Below, piece after piece: positions 24,361-30,767 of a DNA stretch of 37,755 bases. A program made the position numbers and the translations under genes. This DNA comes from CAIVAT01 sp037141055 (GTDB lineage Bacteria > Bacteroidota > Bacteroidia > Bacteroidales > FEN-979). The number at the start of each line of letters is the position of its first letter. Within the stretch, counting starts at the first letter, position 1. Below the pieces are notes generated by a model. That model did no database searches and had not been told where the DNA came from. It saw nothing but the letters and a program-made list of their open reading frames with translations. The DNA lies in assembly GCA_037141055.1 (NCBI GenBank), contig JBAXDH010000024.1, forward strand, positions 1-37,755, given 5' to 3'.

Positions 24361-25272
24361 TTACCCTCTAACAAACAGTGCCTTAATAATATGCGTCGCC
24401 ATTTTTGGATTTTCCTTCAGCCGCCGCGTTGAATAGCCAAACCATTCTTTCCCGAACGGAACGTAAACCCGCATGGCATGTCCCTTGTCCACGATTGATT
24501 GCCGCAAATCCGGGGTCACACCGTATAACATCTGGAATTCATATTTTGTGCCGGGAACTTTGTATTGCCCGATCAGTTTGTAAGCCCCCTCCACCAGCGG
24601 TTTGTCGTGCGTTGCAATTCCCGGGTACATTCCCTGCTGAAACATGTATTCAAGATTCTCCAGGAAATGATCGTTGACCTCCCCGTATTTTTTATAGGCG
24701 ATGGCCTCCGGCTCAACGTAGATGCCCTTGCACAAACGGAAGTTCAACGGAGCAGCAGCAGTGTGAAGGTCTTTCATGTTCCTGATGTCCTGCAGCGTGC
24801 GCCTCATGTATGCCTGCAGCACCAGTCCGACATTTTCAGGGAACTCGCGGTGCAATTTTCTGAAAATGTCAATTTCAAGATCGGTACACTGCGAATCTTC
24901 CATGTCAACCCGTACAAAATTGCCATAAGAGGCTGATTTTGCGACAATTTCCCGTATGTTTTGGTAACAGGCTTCGGCGTCTATCAGCAAACCAAAGCTG
25001 GTTGGTTTGAGTGAATAATTGCCATCGATTTTTTCCTTCTCAACCCGTTCGATGATCTCAAGATAGGCTTGCTTGTTGGCAGAAGCTTCGTCAAGCCGGG
25101 TTATGAATTCGCCCAGCAGGTCGATGGTGATCTTCACCTTTTGCTGGTTAAGTGCACGGCAAACCCTGATTGCATCGTCCATGGTCTCGCCGGCAATGTA
25201 CTTTCGTGAAAATATCCACACCAGCTGTTTGGGCATCAGCGGGAGCATTTTTGTAATCAATTGGTTGAGCAT
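24361..25272 (-). CDS. proline dehydrogenase
   Basis: A 303-residue monofunctional proline dehydrogenase that oxidises L-proline to delta-1-pyrroline-5-carboxylate using FAD and passing electrons to the quinone pool. The TIM-barrel motifs are clear: VRVDMEDS (about 120-127), RLCKG (179-183), EFQMLYG (245-251) and the substrate-binding end RVYVPFGKEWFGYSTRRLKENP, split around 268-289, with Arg268, Tyr270, Arg283 and Arg284. It is the short form without a fused aldehyde dehydrogenase. I place the start at ATG 25272; a GTG two codons upstream is the alternative. The gene faces the fused oxidoreductase, stop to stop. Its -7 element is at 25307-25314, and its upstream region is shared with the yceD promoter. 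Confidence 0.95.
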   Translation of the reverse strand: MLNQLITKMLPLMPKQLVWIFSRKYIAGETMDDAIRVCRALNQQKVKITIDLLGEFITRLDEASANKQAYLEIIERVEKEKIDGNYSLKPTSFGLLIDAEACYQNIREIVAKSASYGNFVRVDMEDSQCTDLEIDIFRKLHREFPENVGLVLQAYMRRTLQDIRNMKDLHTAAAPLNFRLCKGIYVEPEAIAYKKYGEVNDHFLENLEYMFQQGMYPGIATHDKPLVEGAYKLIGQYKVPGTKYEFQMLYGVTPDLRQSIVDKGHAMRVYVPFGKEWFGYSTRRLKENPKMATHIIKALFVRG

Positions 25273-25306
25273 AAGCACGTCAGGTTAACTTGTTCAATGA
25301 TTTGCA

Positions 25307-25314
25307 CAAAGATA
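25307..25314 (-). promoter_or_regulatory. -7 promoter element for proline dehydrogenase
   Basis: On the minus strand this reads TATCTTTG, 34 bases upstream of the ATG at 25272. The -33 position is not clearly matched. It lies about 15 bases from the yceD promoter on the other strand, so the two units share a compact divergent control region. Confidence 0.6.
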
Positions 25315-25328
25315 GAAGGAAATAGGTA

Positions 25329-25360
25329 TTTGGTAATCATCAAATTAATTTTTAATTTTG
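25329..25360 (+). promoter_or_regulatory. promoter of the yceD-rpmF-plsX-fabH operon
   Basis: TTTG at 25329-25332 and TAATTTTG at 25353-25360 are 20 bases apart, an excellent Bacteroidota-type promoter. It places the transcript start at about 25364, which excludes the longer reading frame opening at 25261 and supports the GTG start at 25381. Confidence 0.8.
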
Positions 25361-25380
25361 CAGACTTTTTCAGTGGAATC

Positions 25381-25908
25381 GTGAATCACGCAGATCAATA
25401 TCAAATTGCCTTCAGTGGGTTGAGTTCAGGAACGCATGAATTCGATTTTCACATCGGTGACAGGTTCTTTGAACAGGTTAAAGATGCAGAGATCACCGGC
25501 GGAGATGTGTCGGTGATTGTTACGATGGCAAAGGAAGAGCGGATGATGGACCTTCACCTTGCAATCAGCGGCAAGGTTAAAGTTGGATGCGACAGGTGCA
25601 ATGAACTGATGGATGTTGAAGTGAAGGGCAATGAACGCCTGATTGTCAAACTGGGCGACCATTACTACGAAGAGAGTGAGGATGTGCAGGTTATCCCTGA
25701 CACGGCTCACCAGTTCGATCTAAGTCCGTTCATGTATGAGTATATTCATTTGCTTTTGCCGATCAGAAGGGTTCATGAAGAAGATGAAGAGGGAAACAGC
25801 AAATGTAACCCTGAAGTATTGAAAAAGCTGAAAGAACTGAGTGAACAACGCATTCAGGATCCCCGCTGGGAAGCCCTGAATCAATTGAAGAATAAGAATA
25901 AATCGTAA
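25381..25908 (+). CDS. yceD: DUF177 (YceD) family protein
   Basis: A 175-residue DUF177/YceD protein. The family is linked to accumulation of 23S rRNA and stands in front of rpmF in most bacteria. The core GKVKVGCDRCNELMDVEV carries the conserved Cys-x2-Cys, followed by an acidic stretch and PFMYEYIHLLLPIRRVH. I chose the GTG start at 25381, which gives MNHADQYQIAF, because the promoter at 25329-25360 lies inside the longer open frame from 25261. The stop codon TAA falls inside an AATCGTAAATC-type repeat, so the last residues (KNKS) may reflect repeat insertion. rpmF follows after 33 nt. Confidence 0.9.
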   Translation: MNHADQYQIAFSGLSSGTHEFDFHIGDRFFEQVKDAEITGGDVSVIVTMAKEERMMDLHLAISGKVKVGCDRCNELMDVEVKGNERLIVKLGDHYYEESEDVQVIPDTAHQFDLSPFMYEYIHLLLPIRRVHEEDEEGNSKCNPEVLKKLKELSEQRIQDPRWEALNQLKNKNKS

Positions 25909-25932
25909 ATCGTTCATCACAAATCGTAAATA
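25898..25932. repeat. AATCGTAAATC-type repeat at yceD 3' end
   Basis: Two or three copies of AATCGTAAAT span the yceD stop codon and the gap to rpmF. The same unit occurs at 30453-30570 and 35261-35285. Confidence 0.7.
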
Positions 25933-25941
25933 AATCATATT

Positions 25942-26127
25942 ATGCCACACCCGAAACATAAAATTTCGACAACCCGCAGGGACAAGAGAAGAACACATGA
26001 TAAAGCTGTTGCCCGCACCACCATTGTTTGTTCAAATTGCGGCGCCCCGGTACTCTACCACAGGGTTTGCCCGGAATGCGGTTATTACCGTGGAAAACAA
26101 GCTGTTGTGAAGGCTTCAGCGGAATAG
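25942..26127 (+). CDS. rpmF: 50S ribosomal protein L32
   Basis: A 61-residue L32. It has the basic N-terminus MPHPKHKISTTRRDKRRTHD and a zinc-ribbon with four cysteines: C30, C33, C43 and C46. Because all four are present this is the zinc-binding form. It is cytoplasmic, part of the large ribosomal subunit. It lies between yceD (33 nt) and plsX (22 nt), the standard order that couples ribosome and lipid synthesis genes. Confidence 0.98.
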   Translation: MPHPKHKISTTRRDKRRTHDKAVARTTIVCSNCGAPVLYHRVCPECGYYRGKQAVVKASAE

Positions 26128-26149
26128 TTTTTTACTTAAATCACTGCCA

Positions 26150-27109
26150 ATGAAAATCGGTCTGGATGTTTTAGGAGGTGATTTTGCTCCGAAAGCCACG
26201 ATGCATGGTGCTATCATGGCTCAAAAGGAACTCCCCGATACTGATCAAATTGTTTTGATCGGTGATCGGGAAATCATTTTAGCCTTTCTGAAGGAAGAGA
26301 AGGTGCACCCGGATAAATTTGAAATCGTGGATGCTCCCGACATGATAGAAATGGACGAGCAGCCGACCAAAGCATTGGTAAACAAGCCTAATTCCAGCAT
26401 CTCGGTTGGTTTCAGGATGCTGAAACATAAGGAGATTCACGCATTTGCAAGCGCCGGAAGCAGCGGCGCCATGATGGTGGGTTCAATCTACAGCGTCAAC
26501 ACCATCCAGGGAATTATCCGGCCAAGCGCTCCTGCATTTATCCCCAAGGAAAATGGCGGGTCGTCTGTGCTCATCGACGTTGGCACCAATCCCGATGCCA
26601 AGCCCGATGTGATGTACCAGTTCGGTATCCTTGGATCCCTTTTTGCCGAGCATGTTTTTCATGTAAAAAAACCCCGTGTTGGACTTTTGAATATTGGGGC
26701 AGAAGAAAAAAAAGGCAGCCTGACCACCCAATCCGCATTCCAGCTTATGAAGGATTCAAAAGATTTTCATTTTGTTGGAAATGTTGAAGGACGCGAACTG
26801 TTTCGCGACAATGTGGATGTGATCGTATGCGATGGCTTCGTCGGGAACATTGTTTTAAAACAGGTCGAAGCCATGTACCGGGTATTGGTTAAGAGGGGCA
26901 TCAAGGATACCTATCTCGACCGCTTCAATTATGAAACATATGGAGGAACCCCGATCCTCGGGGTCAATTCGGCCGTTGTCGTGGGGCATGGAATTTCCAA
27001 TGCCAACGCCATCCGCAGGATGATCATCATGACCAAGGAAGTGCACGAAGCCAAACTGCCGCAAAAAATAAAGCACGCGCTGGAGCAAAATTCCATCAAT
27101 AATATTTAA
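26150..27109 (+). CDS. plsX: phosphate acyltransferase PlsX
   Basis: A 319-residue PlsX, which converts acyl-ACP to acyl-phosphate for phospholipid synthesis by PlsY. Family features include the N-terminal MKIGLDVLGGDFAP, FASAGSSGAMM, the glycine-rich VLIDVGTNPDAKPD, GNVEGRELF and VCDGFVGNIVLK. Length is normal (about 310-350). It is a peripheral membrane enzyme on the cytoplasmic side. The fabH gene starts 5 nt after its stop, so the two are certainly co-transcribed. Confidence 0.97.
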   Translation: MKIGLDVLGGDFAPKATMHGAIMAQKELPDTDQIVLIGDREIILAFLKEEKVHPDKFEIVDAPDMIEMDEQPTKALVNKPNSSISVGFRMLKHKEIHAFASAGSSGAMMVGSIYSVNTIQGIIRPSAPAFIPKENGGSSVLIDVGTNPDAKPDVMYQFGILGSLFAEHVFHVKKPRVGLLNIGAEEKKGSLTTQSAFQLMKDSKDFHFVGNVEGRELFRDNVDVIVCDGFVGNIVLKQVEAMYRVLVKRGIKDTYLDRFNYETYGGTPILGVNSAVVVGHGISNANAIRRMIIMTKEVHEAKLPQKIKHALEQNSINNI

Positions 27110-27114
27110 CGGGC

Positions 27115-28104
27115 ATGTCTAAACTCAGGGCGAAGATTTCCGGGATCCATGGTTGGGTTCCTCCTTATATCTTGACCAATAAGGAACTGGAATCCATGGT
27201 GGAAACTACCGATGAGTGGATCATGACGCGTACCGGCATCCGCGAACGCCGCATTCTCAAGGGGAAGGGACTTGGAACCTCCGACATGGGAGCCGAAGCG
27301 GTGAAGGGTCTCCTCGAAAAGACCGGCACGAAACCCGAAGAAATCGATCTTGTTATTTGTGCCACTGTTACTCCCGACATGGTGTTCCCTGCCACCGCGA
27401 ACATCATCAGCGATAAGGCAGGCTTGCGGAATGCATTTAGTTTCGACATCAATGCAGCATGCTCCGGTTTCCTTTTCTCACTGATAACCGCTTCAAAATA
27501 TATTGAAACGGGAATGTATAAAAAAGTGATCGTGGTCGGAGCCGACAAAATGTCGTCCATCACAGATTATGGTTCCAGGGAAACCTGCGTTTTGTTCGGC
27601 GACGGAGCAGGGGCGGTTTTGCTTGAACCTACAACCGATAAGGTTGGCATCATGGATACCATGGCCGGCACGGATGGTTCGGGACGGGTACACCTGCATA
27701 TGAAGGCAGGTGGCTCTGTCAAGCCCTCCTCGTACGAAACGGTTGACGCAAAAGAACATTATATTTTCCAGGAGGGACAACCTGTTTTCAAATTCGCCGT
27801 GACACGGATGGCGGATATATCTGCTGAGATCATGGAGCGGAATAATCTCACCGCGGATGATATTTCCTTCCTCGTGCCGCACCAGGCAAATCTCCGGATC
27901 ATTGACGCTACTGCCCGCCGGATGGGGGTTGGCAAGGATAAGGTGATGATCAACATCGAACGATACGGCAATACCACCGATGCCACCATCCCGCTATGTC
28001 TCTGGGAATGGGAAGATAAACTCAAAAAGGGCGACAACATCATCCTGGCAGCTTTCGGCGGCGGGTTCACCTGGGGAAGCATCTGGGTGAAGTGGGCGTA
28101 CTGA
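27115..28104 (+). CDS. fabH: 3-oxoacyl-ACP synthase III
   Basis: A 329-residue FabH (KAS III), which starts fatty-acid synthesis by condensing acyl-CoA with malonyl-ACP. The catalytic triad is Cys116 in DINAACSGFL, His256 in VPHQANL, and Asn286 in YGNTTDATIP. The N-terminal motif TTDEWIMTRTGIRERR is standard and the C-terminal GGGFTWGS is present. It is the last gene of the yceD-rpmF-plsX-fabH operon. Length and motifs leave no doubt. Confidence 0.98.
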   Translation: MSKLRAKISGIHGWVPPYILTNKELESMVETTDEWIMTRTGIRERRILKGKGLGTSDMGAEAVKGLLEKTGTKPEEIDLVICATVTPDMVFPATANIISDKAGLRNAFSFDINAACSGFLFSLITASKYIETGMYKKVIVVGADKMSSITDYGSRETCVLFGDGAGAVLLEPTTDKVGIMDTMAGTDGSGRVHLHMKAGGSVKPSSYETVDAKEHYIFQEGQPVFKFAVTRMADISAEIMERNNLTADDISFLVPHQANLRIIDATARRMGVGKDKVMINIERYGNTTDATIPLCLWEWEDKLKKGDNIILAAFGGGFTWGSIWVKWAY

Positions 28105-28107
28105 GAA

Positions 28108-28157
28108 AATTCAGAATTCAAAATTCAAAATGCAAACCGGGGATAATTCTGCCGGTT
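28108..28157. terminator. AATTCAAA repeat and possible terminator after fabH
   Basis: AATTCAGAATTCAAAATTCAAAATGC (split by varying bases) follows the fabH stop as a short-period repeat. It is followed by arms AACCGG (28135-28140 region) and CCGGTT (28152-28157) that could pair around an 11-base loop. The convergent endonuclease stop is 9 bases further on. Termination is plausible, but no T-run is present. Confidence 0.35.
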
Positions 28158-28165
28158 ACGGCTGA

Positions 28166-29260
28166 TTAGTTTTTCAGCACCCTGACCTGATAGACGGATT
28201 GGTCGGTAGTCAGCAGCATAATATAGATCCCACCGGGCAGCGCCTGGACATCCACTGAAATGTTATTTCCACTTGTTCCATAAGCCGGATTGTACCTCGT
28301 TCCGGCTACCGAAACCATCGTCAGCTTCAAATGATCCGAATCTATTCCCGGAGGCAGGGTAACCGAGCAGTGATCTGCTGCCGGGTTGGGACAGACCGTT
28401 ATCTGAGCGGCCGTTGAACCGGCCTCGCCTGTTCCAACCGGGCTTCCCCATATCATGTATGCATATTCCGGATGATCGATGAACGGGTTGCGGTTATGCT
28501 GTATGCCGTACAACGCATTGTTACGGTTGACCTCCTTGGTTGAAACGGGATCAATGCTGCACCAGTGCAGCATCATTTGCAGCGCCCAGGGCTTGAGCTG
28601 CGACTTACTGGTCATGTCGGTCACATTCCAGCTGCCGTCCTCGGTATAATAACGGGTTGACATGTAAAAATAGGTCCGGGCGAAATCGCCTTTGTACTCG
28701 TCAAGAGGCTCGAAAACAGTTCCGGAATAGCCCGGCCAGGTGCAGGAACCAAGTTTGCACCCATTCTGGGAAGTCCAGCTGGCGGAGGAGACCGTGCCAT
28801 ACGGATAATTGTTGCGCCGGCCGTTTACATATCCGTCGGTAGGATAAATGTGGAACATATCCGAATTCATGGGAGGAACATCGTTGAACCAGCTTTTTGG
28901 CCAGGAATGCTCCCGGTTGTAGCAATCACCTTCTGCGGCATAATTGCCGCATTCATCACTGCCATTGTAGTGAAATACGTATGGGGGTGTCCCTCCCGGG
29001 ACGTCAGAATACATATCCCAAACCACCGACCCCGGCTTTGCGTCGGTAGTTGAAAAATACCCGATGATGGAGCTGTACGACACGACCGTATGGCCTTTGA
29101 TTATGTTGTGCAGGGCAGCCTGTAATGCCACGCCCGACTTCCCGCTTGCCGGATCGTAATACCCGGGAGGGATTTGCGCGAAAGCCCGCGAAACAAATAA
29201 CAGCAGGAGGATTATAAGTGTTTGAGGGACACCACGCCAGATAGCAGATGGATTTTTCAA
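28166..29260 (-). CDS. secreted endonuclease I with T9SS C-terminal sorting domain
   Basis: A protein of about 364 residues belonging to the endonuclease I (EndA/NucM) family, which degrades DNA or RNA outside the cell. A signal peptide ends near FVSRAFAQ. The nuclease core has NREHSWPKSW (115-124) with the catalytic His, HIYPTDGYVNGRRNNYPYG in two parts, and HNRNPFIDHPEY (about 255-266) with the metal-binding Asn and Asp. From about 287 to the end lies a beta-rich domain with CPNPAADHCSV and a short LPGGIYIMLL, ending YQVRVLKN: a type A T9SS sorting signal, so it is exported by the type IX system. The open frame extends to 29287, but a TACCTTTG promoter element lies there, so I use TTG at 29260, which gives a good signal peptide. 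Confidence 0.92.
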   Translation of the reverse strand: MKNPSAIWRGVPQTLIILLLLFVSRAFAQIPPGYYDPASGKSGVALQAALHNIIKGHTVVSYSSIIGYFSTTDAKPGSVVWDMYSDVPGGTPPYVFHYNGSDECGNYAAEGDCYNREHSWPKSWFNDVPPMNSDMFHIYPTDGYVNGRRNNYPYGTVSSASWTSQNGCKLGSCTWPGYSGTVFEPLDEYKGDFARTYFYMSTRYYTEDGSWNVTDMTSKSQLKPWALQMMLHWCSIDPVSTKEVNRNNALYGIQHNRNPFIDHPEYAYMIWGSPVGTGEAGSTAAQITVCPNPAADHCSVTLPPGIDSDHLKLTMVSVAGTRYNPAYGTSGNNISVDVQALPGGIYIMLLTTDQSVYQVRVLKN

Positions 29261-29276
29261 GAAGATAAATTTTTTG

Positions 29277-29284
29277 CAAAGGTA
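29277..29284 (-). promoter_or_regulatory. -7 promoter element of the endonuclease gene
   Basis: On the minus strand this reads TACCTTTG, a match to TAnnTTTG. Transcription would begin about 29273, giving a short leader before the TTG start at 29260. Confidence 0.6.
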
Positions 29285-29566
29285 CAAAAATGGTGCATAG
29301 CATTTATTGATCTTCCGGGCGCTTTATCACCTGAACCCGCCGTTAAAATTTCATGTAATTGTCGATAATTGACACAAAATTTACAATTGTTACAGAATCT
29401 TTTCCATTTTAAGGAGGCAACCATTTTTTGAACAGCTCCCCCGATAAAACTGCGGAAAAGCCTGTCAACCTGCTCTTTGTTTAAAACTTTTCCCTCAAAA
29501 CCATATTACCTTTCCCTTTTTTCCTGATTAAGCAGGAAAGAAATATTAATTTGTTATTTGCAAACC
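29285..29566. other. intergenic region with inverted repeat
   Basis: No gene is visible. TTTCCTG (29520-29526) and CAGGAAA (29533-29539) are perfect arms around ATTAAG. The surrounding sequence 29503-29550 resembles 18597-18643, suggesting a small dispersed element. The remainder is AT-rich without recognisable features. Confidence 0.5.
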
Positions 29567-29823
29567 ATGAAAAAAGAGAGCGGCAGCATTGTTCCTGATA
29601 TGGTGTTTCCACCAAAAGGTTGAATGAGCAGGTCAAAAGAAACCATCTTTCACGACTCAGATACTCACACAATCTTCCTTACGTTTTCACAGAATATGGT
29701 GCTGTAATGCTTGCCAGTGTTCTGAATTCCGATATGGCTATCATAGTCAACATTCAGATCGTGCGGATATTTATCAAGATACGGAAACTGGTTGAAACTC
29801 ATTCGGCTTCCGACGAAGTGAAG
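29567..29823 (+). pseudogene. decayed ORF6N-domain protein gene
   Basis: Fragments of an ORF6N domain (a DNA-binding domain common in phage and Bacteroidota accessory genes) lie in order but broken. The first frame starts at ATG 29567 and gives MKKESGSIVPD, like the usual N-terminus. Then, in a different frame from 29599, YGVSTKRLNEQVKRN appears, followed directly by HLSRLRYSHN and LPYVFTEYGAVMLASVLNS, then NIQIVRIFIKIRKLVETH. Normal members have about 25 residues between IVPD and YGV, and about 25 more between KRN and LPYVFTE. Thus two internal deletions are evident, the first with a frameshift. It cannot make a full domain. Confidence 0.75.
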
Positions 29824-29849
29824 ACAATTAATACAAAACCAGCAACTTT

Positions 29850-30383
29850 TCACCACCCCTCCCAATGCACCCGCTCCGCCCGAAACTTGTCTTTGGGTTG
29901 ATCCACGCCCGCCGGATGCCCCACCGGAACAATGCTGAACGGTGACACTTCGGGCGGCAGATTCAGCAGTTTCCGCACATGGTTTTCACGTTCAGCCATG
30001 GGATAGAGCGCCGACCATACTGCTCCAAGCCCCATCGCCTCAACCGCAAGCAGGATGTTTTCCGTTGCCGCTGCCGCATCCTGGTACCATAAATCGGTGG
30101 CCCCCGGTTGAAGGTTTACCGCAGAGTTGCCGCAAACCACAATGCAGGCACCGGCTTTGAACAGCATTTTAGTGAACGGAAGTCCCTCTCCCAATGCGTT
30201 CAGCAGGGGGCGCTCCGTAACGGCGACAAATGCCAGCGGTTGCCGGTTGCGTGCCGACGGGGCAGCCATCCCGGCCTTCACCAGCGCCAGCAGGCAGGCT
30301 TTTGTCACAGGTTCTCCGGTATAATTGCGAACGCTTTTGCGCGACATGATATTCTCCAGGATGATGCTTGTTTTATCGGTCAT
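29850..30383 (-). CDS. nitroreductase-family FMN oxidoreductase
   Basis: A 177-residue nitroreductase-like flavoprotein using FMN and NAD(P)H. Motifs: SRKSVRNYTGEPV (14-26), with the phosphate-binding Arg and Ser; AAPSARNRQP (40-49); a middle helix WYQDAAAATENILLAVEAMGLGAVW; and VPVGHPAG near the C-terminus. The size (about 175) fits the small subgroup of the family. The natural substrate is unknown; candidates are quinones, nitro compounds or enones. It is separated from the ORF6N remnant by only 27 bases on the opposite strand. A weak TACTTTTA (minus strand, 30404-30411) resembles the -7 element but lacks the final G. Confidence 0.92.
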   Translation of the reverse strand: MTDKTSIILENIMSRKSVRNYTGEPVTKACLLALVKAGMAAPSARNRQPLAFVAVTERPLLNALGEGLPFTKMLFKAGACIVVCGNSAVNLQPGATDLWYQDAAAATENILLAVEAMGLGAVWSALYPMAERENHVRKLLNLPPEVSPFSIVPVGHPAGVDQPKDKFRAERVHWEGW

Positions 30384-30452
30384 TCATGATTTATTTTGAT
30401 CTGTAAAAGTATAGAATATAAGGATATTGGTGGTTCCTGTTTCTCATAATTC

Positions 30453-30570
30453 CGATTGGACGATTTACGATTGCAGATTGAAATGTTTGAGTTACGATTT
30501 ACGATTGTTCAGAACTAATCGTCAGTCGTCAATCCTTTAATTAAATCTGCAATCGTAAATCGTCCAATCG
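30453..30570. repeat. perfect 27-bp inverted repeat of AATCGTAAATC type
   Basis: Arms 30453-30479 and 30544-30570 are exact reverse complements over 27 bases, around a 64-base centre. The centre itself contains further TTACGATTTACGATTG-like and CGTCAGTCGTCAAT sequence. The arms are built of CGATTTACGATTG units, the same family as at 25898-25932 and 35261-35285. The gap 30384-30767 between divergent nitroreductase and ileS contains this, the ileS promoter and its leader, and no gene. Confidence 0.85.
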
Positions 30571-30678
30571 AAAATATCAATCCCATTGGATTCAGAAATG
30601 ATTCATGATGTGTTAGCAGGATGGCAAACTAAAAAAGGATTTGGATATCCGTATATATCTGGTTAAAAGAATTTTTCT

Positions 30679-30686
30679 TAATTTTG
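30679..30686 (+). promoter_or_regulatory. -7 promoter element of ileS
   Basis: TAATTTTG matches TAnnTTTG and lies 81 bases before the ileS ATG. There is no obvious -33 element. Confidence 0.6.
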
Positions 30687-30767
30687 CACGCCTTTTCAGG
30701 GCAGAGTCAGGATAATTGCTGACTGAACGGCCGGATACCGTTCCCCCGGCGCGATGAAAGAAACAGG
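30687..30767 (+). promoter_or_regulatory. structured ileS leader
   Basis: The 81-base leader holds two small stem-loops: GTCAG (30706-30710) with CTGAC (30719-30723), and GCCGG (30730-30734) with CCGGC (30746-30750), the second ending 17 bases before the ATG. Such structures might modulate ileS expression, but no T-box-like specifier can be recognised. Confidence 0.35.

Noticed and set aside
25261..25380. Upstream extension of YceD
   Set aside because: The promoter at 25329-25360 lies within it and the family similarity begins at the GTG at 25381.
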